The notes: generated by a model from the letters alone, not told the origin. A stretch of 64,000 nt of DNA from Streptococcus sp. Marseille-Q6470 (GCF_946902905.1 NZ_OX336385.1:868001-932000), one strand, 5' to 3'. Shown: positions 17,703 to 27,528, numbered from the stretch's first letter. Numbers and translations: made by a program.

Positions 17703-19049
17703 ATGGGATTTATTCGTATGGCCAAAGAGCAAATTAAGGGAGTTGTTGATGTTGCCAAAACTGCTGGTATTAATAGTATTAATGACAGTAAATTTAAGGA
17801 AGCCGTTGTACTTCCCGAACACGTATCATCAGAAGCATTAGCTGTTAAAGGAATTCTTCTTACAAAAGACCCTGACGGAGTTTCTAGACAAGGTAATCAA
17901 CATACCGGACTTTTAACAGATGGTTCAGTTGTCATTGTTCCTCAAGGTTATGTTGCTATCCTTGTAAATAATGGTACTTTCCTTGGTGATGTCTTAGAAG
18001 CTGGTAGCCATGAATGGCGCTCTGGCGACAACGCTTGGCTTCTAGAAAAAGGCGGAATAAGAGGAACTTGGGAAAACTTCAAGCACCGCTTTTCATTCGC
18101 TGGTCAAGTCGTTACTCAACAAGAAATCATCTTTGTCCGTGTCCAACCGATTGCGGGTAATAAATTTGGTACACAAAACGCTGTAGAATACTTCAGTGAA
18201 CGTTACCAACAATTACTCAATATCCGTTTCTATGGTTTGTTTGATATCAAGATTTCCGACCCAGTACTTTTCTACGTTAGCTCTATCAGTCAACAAATTG
18301 ACGAACATAAACCATTTACACTCCAAGATATTGCTCAAGGAACTCTTCGACAAAATATCTCTCCAAAAATCGCAATTGCTATCGCTAAGTATACCAATGA
18401 AAACGGAGTTGATATCTATAGCCTAAATGCTAATCAAGATACCTTCAATGAAATCGCTAAACAGGAAGTCAATAAGGTATGGACTGGTCTTTACGGTATT
18501 GAAGCAACCAATATCCTTCTTGAGGATTTGAGCTACGACCAAGAAAGCTTGGAACTTGTTCGTAAACTTGATAGCGAACTCGTTGCTATGAAATACAATA
18601 CCATCGAAATTGAAGAACGTCGCGCTCGTAATGAAGCTCTTATTGCTGCAGCTAATAACGAAGGTAATGGCAATGGTATGAACATGTTTATGGGTATGAA
18701 TCTCGGTCAAACTCTCGGTGGCCAACTCACCCAACAAGCCCAACCTGTTAGCCCAAATCAAACCGTTCCCCCAGTACAACCCGCTAATCCAAACCAAGCT
18801 TTTACTCCGGTACAAACTGCAAGTCCTGAGCAAGCTGCTAGCCCACTAGAGACTGTTAGCCCTGAACAAACCGCTAACTCAGTAGAAACTACTACTCAAG
18901 AAGGCACAAATTCTGCAGAAGAATCTACTAGTCCTGAACAAACTACCAACTCTAAACAAACCGCTAATAAAAACTTCTACATCGAAGTCGATGGCAAGTA
19001 CGTATTGGTAACCAAAGACGAAGAAGGAAACATCGTTCCTGTCAACTAA
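17703..19049 (+). CDS. SPFH-domain (YdjI/virion-core-like) protein with repeat tail
   Basis: A 448-residue protein resembling the COG4260 family (B. subtilis YdjI type). The N-terminal 310 residues hold the SPFH/band-7-like domain (VPQGYVAILVNNGTF, then FVRVQPIAGNKFGTQNAV). The usual C-terminal zinc ribbon of the family is absent. Instead residues about 335-425 are a Pro/Gln/Thr/Ser-rich tail with repeated SPEQT-like units, followed by a short conserved-looking end (NFYIEVDGKYVLVTKDEEGN). The ribbon is found instead on the neighbouring Tim44-like protein, which suggests the two form a complex. AGGAGG precedes the ATG. Confidence 0.85.
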   Translation: MGFIRMAKEQIKGVVDVAKTAGINSINDSKFKEAVVLPEHVSSEALAVKGILLTKDPDGVSRQGNQHTGLLTDGSVVIVPQGYVAILVNNGTFLGDVLEAGSHEWRSGDNAWLLEKGGIRGTWENFKHRFSFAGQVVTQQEIIFVRVQPIAGNKFGTQNAVEYFSERYQQLLNIRFYGLFDIKISDPVLFYVSSISQQIDEHKPFTLQDIAQGTLRQNISPKIAIAIAKYTNENGVDIYSLNANQDTFNEIAKQEVNKVWTGLYGIEATNILLEDLSYDQESLELVRKLDSELVAMKYNTIEIEERRARNEALIAAANNEGNGNGMNMFMGMNLGQTLGGQLTQQAQPVSPNQTVPPVQPANPNQAFTPVQTASPEQAASPLETVSPEQTANSVETTTQEGTNSAEESTSPEQTTNSKQTANKNFYIEVDGKYVLVTKDEEGNIVPVN

Positions 19050-19067
19050 TCTCGCTTTCTTGATATT

Positions 19068-19096
19068 TGAGAAATCTTACGACTTATGATACAATA
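19068..19096 (+). promoter_or_regulatory. efp promoter
   Basis: TTGAGA (19068-19073), 17 bases, TACAAT (19091-19096) with an upstream TGA giving an extended -10. The efp start is 34 bases downstream. Confidence 0.75.
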
Positions 19097-19129
19097 AAGA
19101 GTAAATTATTTTATTAAAGAGGTAAAAAC

Positions 19130-19690
19130 ATGATCGAAGCAAGTAAATTAAAGGCTGGTATGACCTTTGAAACAGCTGACGGAAAATTGATCCGCGTTTT
19201 GGAAGCTAGCCACCACAAACCAGGTAAAGGAAACACTATCATGCGTATGAAATTGCGTGATGTCCGTACTGGTTCAACATTTGAAACTAGCTACCGCCCA
19301 GAGGAAAAATTTGAACAAGCGATTATCGAAACTGTGCCAGCACAATACTTGTACAAAATGGATGATACAGCTTATTTCATGAACACTGAAACTTACGACC
19401 AATACGAAATTCCTGTTGTAAATGTTGAAAATGAATTGCTTTACATCCTTGAAAATTCTGAAGTTAAAATTCAATTTTATGGAACTGAAGTAATCGGTGT
19501 AACAGTACCTACAACTGTTGAATTGACAGTTGCTGAAACTCAACCTTCTATTAAAGGTGCTACTGTTACCGGTTCTGGTAAACCAGCTACAATGGAAACT
19601 GGACTTGTCGTTAACGTTCCAGACTTCATCGAAGCAGGACAAAAACTCGTTATCAACACTGCAGAAGGAACTTACGTTTCTCGTGCCTAA
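19130..19690 (+). CDS. efp: Translation elongation factor P
   Basis: EF-P (186 residues) relieves ribosome stalling at proline runs. It has three beta-barrel domains; the tip loop in domain I reads HHKPGKGN, with Lys33 at the place of the modified lysine. No EpmA/EpmB genes are here. The C-terminal domain has the expected [18 protein letters not shown]. It heads the group efp-yqhY-nusB, with 21 bases before yqhY. Confidence 0.97.
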   Translation: MIEASKLKAGMTFETADGKLIRVLEASHHKPGKGNTIMRMKLRDVRTGSTFETSYRPEEKFEQAIIETVPAQYLYKMDDTAYFMNTETYDQYEIPVVNVENELLYILENSEVKIQFYGTEVIGVTVPTTVELTVAETQPSIKGATVTGSGKPATMETGLVVNVPDFIEAGQKLVINTAEGTYVSRA

Positions 19691-19711
19691 TCTCTAGAAA
19701 GAGGTCATTCT

Positions 19712-20101
19712 ATGGGAATTGAAGAACAATTAGGCGAAATCGTTATCGCCCCACGTGTACTTGAAAAAATCATTGCAATCGCTACAGCTAAAGTTGATGG
19801 TGTCCACTCTTTTTCAAACAAATCAGTATCTGACACCCTTTCAAAACTTTCACTCGGCCGTGGTGTCTATCTAAAAGAATCTGAAGAAGAGCTAACAGCT
19901 GATATCTATCTCTATCTTGAGTATGGTGTCAAGGTTCCTAAGGTTGCAATGGCTATTCAAAAAGCTGTAAAAGATGCCGTTCGTAATATGGCTGATGTTG
20001 AACTCAATGCTGTGAATATTCACGTTGCTGGTATTGCACCAGATAAGACACCAAAACCAGCATTAAAAGATTTGTTTGATGAGGACTTCCTCAATGACTA
20101 G
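19712..20101 (+). CDS. yqhY: Asp23/Gls24-family protein YqhY
   Basis: A 129-residue Asp23/Gls24-family protein: GEIVIAPRVLEKIIAIATAKVDGVHSF at the start, then the DIYLYLEYGVKVPKVAMAIQ and VRNMADVELNAVNIHVAGI segments. In B. subtilis YqhY sits beside accBC and is linked to acetyl-CoA carboxylase activity. Here it lies between efp and nusB and faces the acc genes across two terminators, so that association is kept in a different arrangement. Its exact action is unsettled. It overlaps nusB by eight bases. Confidence 0.9.
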   Translation: MGIEEQLGEIVIAPRVLEKIIAIATAKVDGVHSFSNKSVSDTLSKLSLGRGVYLKESEEELTADIYLYLEYGVKVPKVAMAIQKAVKDAVRNMADVELNAVNIHVAGIAPDKTPKPALKDLFDEDFLND

Positions 20102-20516
20102 TCCATTATTAGAATCTAGACGCGAACTACGAAAATGTGCCTTCCAAGCACTGATGAGTCTTGAATATGGTTCTGATATTGAAACAGCTTGTCGCTTCGC
20201 TTATACTCATGATCGAGAAGACGACGAGGTAAAACTCCCTAGCTTCCTAATCGATCTTGTATCTGGTGTTCAAGCTCAAAAAGAGGAACTAGACAAACAA
20301 ATCACTCAGCATTTAAAGGCTGGTTGGACGATTGAACGTTTAACCTTAGTTGAAAAGAATTTATTGCGTTTGGGAGTTTTCGAAATCACTTCATTTGATA
20401 CTCCTCAACTCGTAGCTGTGAATGAAGCTATTGAACTTGCAAAAAGCTTTTCAGATCAAAAATCAGCCCGTTTCATCAACGGACTGCTCAGCCAGTTTGT
20501 AACTGAAGAAAACTAA
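20094..20516 (+). CDS. nusB: Transcription antitermination factor NusB
   Basis: NusB (140 residues), which binds boxA RNA with S10 and supports antitermination of rRNA operons. Typical segments: SRRELRKCAFQALMSLEYG at the start and VEKNLLRLGVFEI plus VAVNEAIELAKSFSDQKSARF at the C-terminus. I start at 20094 (MTSPLLESRR), with GAGGA eight bases before; an ATG six codons earlier has no such site. The start overlaps the yqhY stop, so translation is coupled. Confidence 0.96.
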   Translation: MTSPLLESRRELRKCAFQALMSLEYGSDIETACRFAYTHDREDDEVKLPSFLIDLVSGVQAQKEELDKQITQHLKAGWTIERLTLVEKNLLRLGVFEITSFDTPQLVAVNEAIELAKSFSDQKSARFINGLLSQFVTEEN

Positions 20517-20522
20517 ATATAG

Positions 20523-20556
20523 AAAAAAGTGTTTGACTATTATCAAACACTTTTTT
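20523..20556 (+). terminator. efp-yqhY-nusB terminator
   Basis: AAAAAAGTGTTTGA pairs with TCAAACACTTTTTT. Strong and nearly symmetric. Confidence 0.88.
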
Positions 20557-20592
20557 ACTACACTTCCATCGAAACTTGGAGTCCAGGTTAAC

Positions 20593-20629
20593 AAAAAAGC
20601 TAGAACTTATAATAGTTCTAGCTTTTTTA
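20593..20629 (-). terminator. fab-acc operon terminator
   Basis: AAAAAAGCTAGAACT pairs with AGTTCTAGCTTTTTT, six bases after the accA stop on the minus strand. Also symmetric, giving a back-to-back pair with the nusB terminator. Confidence 0.88.
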
Positions 20630-20634
20630 TGTTT

Positions 20635-21402
20635 TTAATATTTTCTAAAGCGTTGGTAACGATCTTCAATGAGTTGATCTAGTGGCAGTTTACCAAGTTC
20701 ATCAAGTTCTGCTCGGAGTTGTTCTTTGACTTGCTTGATTAAATCTTTGCTTGATAGGCCCACCTCAGAAATAACCTTATCTACAATCTTCATATCTAGC
20801 AATTCGAAAGAAGTAATTTTCATCAACTCTGCAGCTTCCATGGCACGACTGCCATCTTTCCAAAGAATAGACGCAAATCCTTCAGGACTGAGAACTGCAT
20901 AGATTGAGTTTTCTAACATCCAAACACGGTCTGCTACGGCAAGAGCGAGGGCTCCACCAGAACCACCTTCACCAATAATAATAGCGATTATCGGCACCTT
21001 AAGATCGCTCATCTCCATGAGGTTACGAGCAATAGCTTCACCTTGACCACGTTCCTCTGCTCCAACACCAGGATAGGCACCTGCCGTGTTGATAAAGGTT
21101 ACAACAGGGCGGCCAAATTTTTCAGCCTGCTTCATCAAGCGAAGGGCTTTTCGATAACCTTCAGGATGAGGTTGTCCAAAGTTACGATTAAGATTATCTT
21201 GTAAGCTTTTACCTTTTTGGATCCCAACAACAGTTACCGCTTGGTCTCCCAACCAACCGATACCACCAATAATGGCACCATCATCTCGGAAAGAGCGATC
21301 ACCATGTAGCTCTACAAAGTCATCAAATATTCCTGTTGCGAAGTCCAAGGCAGTTAAGCGGGTTTGTTCACGTGCTTCTCTGACGATTTTTGCAATATTC
21401 AT
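20635..21402 (-). CDS. accA: Acetyl-CoA carboxylase carboxyltransferase subunit alpha
   Basis: AccA (255 residues) pairs with AccD to move the carboxyl group from carboxybiotin to acetyl-CoA, making malonyl-CoA. The crotonase-like fold is seen with [13 protein letters not shown] and [22 protein letters not shown]. It is the last gene of the fatty acid operon. The start is the ATG at 21402, which shares one base with the accD stop (TGATG) and has AAGGGGG before it; two TTG codons just upstream are less likely. The shared junction suggests coupled synthesis of the two subunits. Confidence 0.97.
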   Translation of the reverse strand: MNIAKIVREAREQTRLTALDFATGIFDDFVELHGDRSFRDDGAIIGGIGWLGDQAVTVVGIQKGKSLQDNLNRNFGQPHPEGYRKALRLMKQAEKFGRPVVTFINTAGAYPGVGAEERGQGEAIARNLMEMSDLKVPIIAIIIGEGGSGGALALAVADRVWMLENSIYAVLSPEGFASILWKDGSRAMEAAELMKITSFELLDMKIVDKVISEVGLSSKDLIKQVKEQLRAELDELGKLPLDQLIEDRYQRFRKY

Positions 21403-22265
21403 CAACAATCCCCCTTATGTAACCTTACTAATCGAGCAATCATATCTGGCAATTCTCTCCGTTTAACAATCGCATCCACAAAGCCATGTTCTAACAAAAA
21501 CTCTGCCTTCTGGAAATCCTCTGGCAAATCTTCCCTTACGGTATTTTCAATGACACGGCGTCCAGCAAATCCTACTAAACTTTGAGGCTCTGCCAAGATG
21601 ATATCACCCTCCATAGCAAAGGAAGCTGTCACTCCCCCAGTTGTTGGATCCGTAAGGATCGTCAGATAAAAGAGACCTGCATTGGAATGACGTTTAACTG
21701 CAGCAGAAATCTTAGCCATCTGCATCAAACTCATGATTCCTTCCTGCATACGTGCTCCACCAGATGCTGTAAACAAGACGACTGGTAATTTTTCAGCTGT
21801 CGCGTATTCAAACAAACGAGTGATTTTTTCACCAACTACTGTTCCCATAGATGCCATGATAAAATTAGAATCCATGATTCCGAGAGCAACTTTTTCACCC
21901 TTAATCAAAGCAGTTCCTGTGACAACAGCCTCATCAAGACCTGTTTTTTCACGCATAGAGGCTAATTTTTTCTGGTAACCTGGAAATTCCAATGGATCTT
22001 GCGTCTCAATTCCTGTGAACATCTCTAGGAAGCTTCCCATATCAATGGTTAAAGCAAGGCGCTCTTGTGCTGAAATACGGAAGGTATAGCCACAGTGAGG
22101 ACAAATACGTTCACTCCCCAAGTCCTTTTGGTAAATCGTATATTTGCAACCTGGACATTGGGAGAAGAGCTCATCTGGAACCTCTGGCTTGGTCTGAGGT
22201 TGATTTACAGTCGAACGATTGGGATTGATTCGAATATATTTATCTTTTTTACTAAATAGAGCCAT
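21402..22265 (-). CDS. accD: Acetyl-CoA carboxylase carboxyltransferase subunit beta
   Basis: AccD (287 residues), the zinc-binding subunit of the carboxyltransferase. The N-terminal four-cysteine zinc finger is clear: CPGC at about 37-40 and CPHC about 16 residues later. The catalytic core has [18 protein letters not shown] and [18 protein letters not shown]. AccD is known to bind nucleic acid through the finger in E. coli. It overlaps accA by one base and follows accC by 34 bases. Confidence 0.97.
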   Translation of the reverse strand: MALFSKKDKYIRINPNRSTVNQPQTKPEVPDELFSQCPGCKYTIYQKDLGSERICPHCGYTFRISAQERLALTIDMGSFLEMFTGIETQDPLEFPGYQKKLASMREKTGLDEAVVTGTALIKGEKVALGIMDSNFIMASMGTVVGEKITRLFEYATAEKLPVVLFTASGGARMQEGIMSLMQMAKISAAVKRHSNAGLFYLTILTDPTTGGVTASFAMEGDIILAEPQSLVGFAGRRVIENTVREDLPEDFQKAEFLLEHGFVDAIVKRRELPDMIARLVRLHKGDC

Positions 22266-22299
22266 ACATCCCCCTTTTCAGTCTTATACTATTTTTACA

Positions 22300-23667
22300 T
22301 TATTCTTTTTCTTGATAGTGTGGTAAGAAAGTTTCCATCAAGAAGGAAGTATCGTAGTCCCCTGCTATCACGCGACGATCTGAAATCAAATCGAGTTGGA
22401 AATCTGCATTGGTAACGACCCCTTCAATTTCGAGTTCATATAGAGCTCGTTGCATTTTCATAAGTGCATCAAAACGATTTTCACCATGAACAATAATTTT
22501 AGCAATCATACTATCATAGTATGGCGGAATAGTATAACCTGGATAAACTGCAGAATCAACACGCAAGCCAACACCACCACTTGGTAGATAAAGATTGGTA
22601 ATCTTACCAGGACTTGGTGCAAAATTAAAGGCTGGGTTTTCCGCATTGATACGACACTCAATAGCATGTCCTTTTAGAACAATATCTTCTTGTTTCAAGG
22701 CCAATGGTTGACCTGCTGCAATACGGATTTGTTCCTTAACAATATCCACTCCAGAAACAAATTCAGTTACTGGGTGTTCCACTTGGACACGCGTATTCAT
22801 CTCCATAAAGTAGAATTTGCCAGTTGCTTCATCTAGTAGGAATTCAATGGTCCCAGCATTTTCATAACCAACAGATTCCGCCGCACGGACTGCTGCAGCA
22901 CCGATTTCATTACGAAGTGTTTTCCCAATAGCAATGGAAGGACTTTCTTCTAAAACTTTTTGATTATTTCGTTGAAGCGAACAGTCACGTTCACCTAGGT
23001 GAATCACATGTCCCATCTGGTCAGCAAGAATCTGTACTTCAATATGGCGAGCAGGATAGATCACACGCTCTAGGTACATAGCTCCATTACCAAAGTTAGC
23101 TTTGGCTTCACTAGATGCTGTTTCAAAGGCTGACACAAGATCTTCTGCTTTTTCAACCTTACGAATCCCTTTACCACCACCTCCAGCTGAAGCTTTCAGC
23201 ATAACTGGATAACCAATTTTTTCGGCAATAGCAAGAGCCTCTTCTGCAGTGTGGACTTCGCCATCTGATCCTGGAATGACGGGCACATTAGCCTTAATCA
23301 TTTGAGCACGGGCGTTAATTTTATCCCCCATGACATCCATTAATCGAGCTGATGGCCCGATAAATTTGATACCGACTTCTTCACACATAGTTGCAAATTT
23401 GGAATTTTCACTTAAAAAACCAAATCCAGGGTGAATAGCTTCAGCTTCAGTCAAGACCGCAGCTGATAGGATGGCATTGATGTTCAGATAAGATTCTGTA
23501 GCCTTCCCAGGACCGATACAGATAGCCTCATCAGCCAAAAGAGTGTGGAGAGCTTCCTTGTCAGCAGTCGAATAAACAGCAACTGTAGCAATTCCTAACT
23601 CTCGTGCCGCACGAATAATACGAACAGCAATTTCACCACGATTTGCAATTAAAATCTTACGAAACAT
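22300..23667 (-). CDS. accC: Acetyl-CoA carboxylase biotin carboxylase subunit
   Basis: Biotin carboxylase (455 residues), which uses ATP and bicarbonate to carboxylate the biotin on AccB. The ATP-grasp fold is complete: MFRKILIANRGEIAVRII at the start, MLKASAGGGGKGIRKV for ATP binding, and FMEMNTRVQVEHPVTE with the catalytic Arg. The C-terminal domain ends in the usual TSFLMETFLP region. It lies between fabZ and accD. Confidence 0.98.
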   Translation of the reverse strand: MFRKILIANRGEIAVRIIRAARELGIATVAVYSTADKEALHTLLADEAICIGPGKATESYLNINAILSAAVLTEAEAIHPGFGFLSENSKFATMCEEVGIKFIGPSARLMDVMGDKINARAQMIKANVPVIPGSDGEVHTAEEALAIAEKIGYPVMLKASAGGGGKGIRKVEKAEDLVSAFETASSEAKANFGNGAMYLERVIYPARHIEVQILADQMGHVIHLGERDCSLQRNNQKVLEESPSIAIGKTLRNEIGAAAVRAAESVGYENAGTIEFLLDEATGKFYFMEMNTRVQVEHPVTEFVSGVDIVKEQIRIAAGQPLALKQEDIVLKGHAIECRINAENPAFNFAPSPGKITNLYLPSGGVGLRVDSAVYPGYTIPPYYDSMIAKIIVHGENRFDALMKMQRALYELEIEGVVTNADFQLDLISDRRVIAGDYDTSFLMETFLPHYQEKE

Positions 23668-23678
23668 GGAAAACCTCC

Positions 23679-24101
23679 CTAGTTTCCAATAGCAAAGGTT
23701 AGAGTACCACTCGCCGCAAGCTTACCATCTACTTCTGCCTTCGCTTCTACTACGGCGATTGTGCCACGACGTTTGACAAAAGTTGCTGTCATGACAAGCT
23801 GATCACCAGGAACAACTTGCTTTTTAAATTTGACTTTGTCCATACCAGCATAGAAGACAAGCTTCCCTTTATTCTCAGGTTTTGAAAGTTCCAAAACACC
23901 TGCTGTCTGTGCTAAGGCTTCCATGATTAGTACGCCTGGCATCACAGGATAAGCTGGGAAGTGTCCGTTAAAGAAAGGTTCATTAATCGTTACATTTTTA
24001 ATGGCAACGATTGTATCTTCATTGACTTCTAAAACACGATCCACTAAAAGCATAGGATAGCGGTGGGGTAAAGCTTCTTTAATTCCTTGAATATCAATCA
24101 T
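23679..24101 (-). CDS. fabZ: 3-hydroxyacyl-ACP dehydratase FabZ
   Basis: FabZ (140 residues) dehydrates 3-hydroxyacyl-ACP to trans-2-enoyl-ACP in elongation. Hot-dog fold with the catalytic His47 in [13 protein letters not shown] and Glu61 in MEALAQ. In streptococci FabZ produces the trans-2-decenoyl-ACP that FabM isomerises. Its start overlaps the accB stop by four bases (ATGA), so the two are coupled. Confidence 0.97.
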   Translation of the reverse strand: MIDIQGIKEALPHRYPMLLVDRVLEVNEDTIVAIKNVTINEPFFNGHFPAYPVMPGVLIMEALAQTAGVLELSKPENKGKLVFYAGMDKVKFKKQVVPGDQLVMTATFVKRRGTIAVVEAKAEVDGKLAASGTLTFAIGN

Positions 24102-24580
24102 TTGATACGTACCAAGCCTTTCCCGAACTCAACCATTTCTTCATTTTCAACAAGAATTTCTGTTACAACACCATCTTTAGGTGCTGGAATTTCATTCATG
24201 ACCTTCATAGCTTCGATGATGACCAGGGTTTGACCTTTTTTAACAGCATCACCGACTGAAACAAAATTAGGTTTGTCTGGTCCGGCAGCCAAGTAAGCAA
24301 CTCCGACAAGAGGACTTTCTACAAGGTCTCCTTCGGCTACAGATTCACCAGCACCTGATTCTGAAACTGCTTCTACAACTGGAGCTACAGTTTGGGTTTG
24401 TGGTGCAACAGTAGATTCAGTTGCTGAAACCACTGGTTGAGGTGCTGGACTTGTTTCTGAAATAAGTTTTGCTTCATTCTTACTGAAGAGCAACTCATCC
24501 GTTCCATTTTTATAAGAAAATTCTCTCAAGCTTGACTGGTCAAATTGTGCCATCAAGTCTTTGATTTCATTTAAATTCAT
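24098..24580 (-). CDS. accB: Biotin carboxyl carrier protein of acetyl-CoA carboxylase
   Basis: AccB (160 residues) carries biotin on Lys126 within EAMKVMNE. An N-terminal dimer-like region (1-40) is followed by a Pro/Ala/Val-rich flexible linker (about 43-85) and a C-terminal lipoyl/biotinyl domain. Length and layout are typical. It overlaps fabZ by four bases and lies two bases after fabF. Confidence 0.97.
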   Translation of the reverse strand: MNLNEIKDLMAQFDQSSLREFSYKNGTDELLFSKNEAKLISETSPAPQPVVSATESTVAPQTQTVAPVVEAVSESGAGESVAEGDLVESPLVGVAYLAAGPDKPNFVSVGDAVKKGQTLVIIEAMKVMNEIPAPKDGVVTEILVENEEMVEFGKGLVRIK

Positions 24581-24582
24581 CT

Positions 24583-25818
24583 TTACTTATTCTCCCAACG
24601 TTTGAAAGCAAGAACTGCATTATGCCCACCAAATCCAAAGGTGTTTGAGATAGCATAAGGAATTTCACGTTCCACGCCTTGTCCATAAATAACGTTTGCT
24701 TCGATGTAGTCTGACAACTCTGTAGTTCCAGCTGTCATTGGTACATAGTTGTTACGGATTGCTTCAATTGTTGCAATGGCTTCAACTGCACCAGCTGCAC
24801 CAAGTAAGTGTCCTGTAAATGACTTGGTTGAAGATACAGGTACTTCCTTACCAAGAACCGCTACGATAGCACCACTTTCTCCCTTTTCATTAGCAGGAGT
24901 TGATGTACCGTGAGCATTGACATAAGCTACTTGGTCTGGTGTAATCTCAGCTTCATCCAAGGCAAGTTTGATAGCTTTAATAGCACCTTGGCCTTCTGGA
25001 TGTGGTGAAGTCATATGGTAGGCATCACAAGTGTTCCCGTAACCAACAACTTCCGCTAGGATAGTTGCTCCGCGTTTTTCAGCATGTTCTAAGCTCTCAA
25101 GAACCAACATCCCTGAACCTTCACCCATGACAAATCCATTACGGTCTTTATCAAATGGAATAGAAGCGCGAGTTGGATCCTCTGTTGTTGAAAGAGCTGT
25201 TAAGGCTTGGAATCCGGCAATCGCAAATGGAGTAATTGAAGATTCTGATCCACCAACGAGCATGATGTCTTGGAAACCAAATTTGATAGAACGGAAGGCA
25301 TCTCCGATAGCATCATTTGATGAAGCGCAAGCTGTGTTGATAGATTTACAGATACCATTGGCACCAAAGCGCATAGCTACATTTCCTGCAGCCATATTTG
25401 GCAAGGCTTTTGGAAGTGTTAATGGTTTAACACGTTTTGGTCCTTTTTCGTGAAGTCGAAGGACTTGGTCTTCGATTTCTCTGATTCCACCGATACCTGA
25501 TGCAACGATGACACCAAAGCGGTCTTTATCAAGTGCTTCTACGTCAAGATTAGCATGGTCAACTGCTTCTTGAGCAGCATACAAGGCATACAAAGAATAA
25601 TCATCGAAACGATTAGTATCTTTTTTTACAAAATATTTGTCAAAAGGAAAATCATTAATCTCTGCTGCATTATGGACGTCAAAAGCACTGTGATCAAACT
25701 TGGTGATTTCACCAATCCCAATCTTTCCATTCTTTAAACTGTTCCAAAATTCTTCTGGTGTATTCCCAATTGGAGATGTTAATCCATAACCTGTTACTAC
25801 TACACGATTTAGTTTCAT
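24583..25818 (-). CDS. fabF: 3-oxoacyl-ACP synthase II (KAS II)
   Basis: FabF (411 residues) condenses malonyl-ACP with the growing acyl-ACP. Thiolase-fold catalytic triad: Cys164 in NTACASS, His in NAHGTSTPANE (about 303), His in TGHLLGAAGA (about 340). There is no fabB in the window, so FabF is likely the only elongating KAS with FabM supplying the unsaturated branch. I choose the ATG at 25818 over one two codons earlier because AGAGG is too close to the first ATG. Confidence 0.97.
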   Translation of the reverse strand: MKLNRVVVTGYGLTSPIGNTPEEFWNSLKNGKIGIGEITKFDHSAFDVHNAAEINDFPFDKYFVKKDTNRFDDYSLYALYAAQEAVDHANLDVEALDKDRFGVIVASGIGGIREIEDQVLRLHEKGPKRVKPLTLPKALPNMAAGNVAMRFGANGICKSINTACASSNDAIGDAFRSIKFGFQDIMLVGGSESSITPFAIAGFQALTALSTTEDPTRASIPFDKDRNGFVMGEGSGMLVLESLEHAEKRGATILAEVVGYGNTCDAYHMTSPHPEGQGAIKAIKLALDEAEITPDQVAYVNAHGTSTPANEKGESGAIVAVLGKEVPVSSTKSFTGHLLGAAGAVEAIATIEAIRNNYVPMTAGTTELSDYIEANVIYGQGVEREIPYAISNTFGFGGHNAVLAFKRWENK

Positions 25819-25840
25819 TTTCATACCTCTATTTTAACTC

Positions 25841-26575
25841 TTATTGCATGGTAAGTCCACCATCAATTGCAATGACTTGTCCCGTTAGATAATCTTGGCT
25901 TGCAAGAAAGGCTGTCACCTCTGCGACCTGCTCAGCTTGGCCAAATTGTTTCATCGGAATTTGTGCTAACATGGCATCTTTTACCTTATCAGATAGGACT
26001 GCAGTCATATCTGATTCGATCATTCCTGGTGCAATGGCATTGACACGCACATTACGATTGGCTACCTCACGTGCTACTGATTTGGTAAATCCAATTAGAC
26101 CAGCCTTAGAAGCAGCGTAGTTCGCTTGACCGATATTTCCCATCAAACCAACGACACTGGACATATTGATAATGGCCCCTTCACGAGCTTTTATCATCTG
26201 CTTCAAGACTGCTTGCGTCATGTTGAAGGCTCCCGTTAGATTGACTTTCAAGACCTTCTCAAAATCTTCTTCTGTCATCTTCAGCATGAGAGTGTCTTGA
26301 GTAATCCCAGCGTTATTCACTAGGACATCAACTGAACCTAGCTCTTCAATGGCTTGGTCTACCATGCGTTTTGCATCCGCAAAGTCTGAAACATCACCAG
26401 AAATAGCAAGTACCTTCACACCATATGGTTTAAACTCGTCTAGAAGCTCCTCGGAGATTTCACCACGACTATTCAAGACAACGTTGGCTCCCAAGCTAGC
26501 AAATTTATGAGCAATGGCAAGACCAATTCCTCGACTTGAGCCTGTAATAAAGACATTTTTCTGTTCTAGTTTCAT
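25841..26575 (-). CDS. fabG: 3-oxoacyl-ACP reductase FabG
   Basis: FabG (244 residues) reduces 3-oxoacyl-ACP with NADPH. Classical SDR: TGSSRGIGLA cofactor loop (residues 11-20), NNAG at 87-90, and the catalytic Ser139/140, Tyr153, Lys157 set in NMSSVVGLMGNIGQANYAASK. It ends in the expected IDGGLTMQ. Lies between fabD and fabF in the cluster, with short gaps. Confidence 0.97.
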   Translation of the reverse strand: MKLEQKNVFITGSSRGIGLAIAHKFASLGANVVLNSRGEISEELLDEFKPYGVKVLAISGDVSDFADAKRMVDQAIEELGSVDVLVNNAGITQDTLMLKMTEEDFEKVLKVNLTGAFNMTQAVLKQMIKAREGAIINMSSVVGLMGNIGQANYAASKAGLIGFTKSVAREVANRNVRVNAIAPGMIESDMTAVLSDKVKDAMLAQIPMKQFGQAEQVAEVTAFLASQDYLTGQVIAIDGGLTMQ

Positions 26576-26607
26576 TTTTCTCCTTTCAGAACTTCTACCA
26601 TTTTGGT

Positions 26608-27528
26608 CTAATTTTCTAAGAGTGCTTGTAGACTTGCTTGATCTTCAACATTTGCAAGTTGAGCAGTTTTATCAATCTTTTTGACGAATCCTGACAAGAC
26701 TTTTCCAGGGCCAATCTCGATAAAACGAGTTGCACCAGCTTCTTGCATGACTGCAATGCTTTCATAAAAACGAACAGGTTCCTTAACTTGACGAGTCAAG
26801 AGTTCTGCAATTCGTTCTTTTTCCATGACCTTTGCTTCTGTATTACCAACAAGTGGACAAGCAAAGTCATTAAACTCAACATCTTCTAGGACTTGAGCTA
26901 ATTTTTGACTAGCAGATTCCAATAAAGCTGTATGGAAAGGTCCAGAAACATTTAGCGGAATTAAGCGTTTTGCTCCTGCTTCTTGCAAGAGTTCAACTGC
27001 ACGATCAACAGCAACCACCTCACCACCAATAACAATTTGACTTGGGGTATTGTAGTTAGCTGGAGTCACAACACCAAGTTGAGAAGCTTCTTGACAAGCT
27101 TGTTCAATAACTTCAACTGGAGTATTGAGAACGGCTACCATTTTACCAGACTCAGCAGGTGCCGCTTCTTCCATATAAGATCCACGCTTAGCAACTAGAG
27201 CCACCGCATCCTCAAAATCCAAAGCACCACTAGCTACGAGGGCAGAATATTCACCAAGAGACAGACCTGCCACCATATCTGGTTGGTAACCCTTCTCCTT
27301 TAGTAGTCGGTAAATGGAAACGGATGTAGCCAAAATAGCTGGTTGTGTGTAACGAGTCTGATTTAGCTTCGTTTCATCGTTATCAATCAAGTCACGAAGA
27401 TCATAACCCAAGACCTGGCTAGCTTGGTCGATTGTTTCCTTGACGATAGCATATTGGTCATATAGTTCACGTCCCATTCCAAGGTACTGGGCTCCTTGAC
27501 CTGCAAATAGAAAGGCTGTTTTAGTCAT
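26608..27528 (-). CDS. fabD: Malonyl-CoA:ACP transacylase
   Basis: FabD (306 residues) moves malonyl from CoA to ACP. The active Ser90 sits in GLSLGEYSAL, the catalytic His in GPFHTALL. QGAQ near residue 12 forms the oxyanion side. The start is the ATG at 27528 (MTKTAFLFAGQG) with GGAG upstream inside fabK; longer in-frame versions reach into fabK sequence. It overlaps fabK by eight bases. Confidence 0.96.
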   Translation of the reverse strand: MTKTAFLFAGQGAQYLGMGRELYDQYAIVKETIDQASQVLGYDLRDLIDNDETKLNQTRYTQPAILATSVSIYRLLKEKGYQPDMVAGLSLGEYSALVASGALDFEDAVALVAKRGSYMEEAAPAESGKMVAVLNTPVEVIEQACQEASQLGVVTPANYNTPSQIVIGGEVVAVDRAVELLQEAGAKRLIPLNVSGPFHTALLESASQKLAQVLEDVEFNDFACPLVGNTEAKVMEKERIAELLTRQVKEPVRFYESIAVMQEAGATRFIEIGPGKVLSGFVKKIDKTAQLANVEDQASLQALLEN

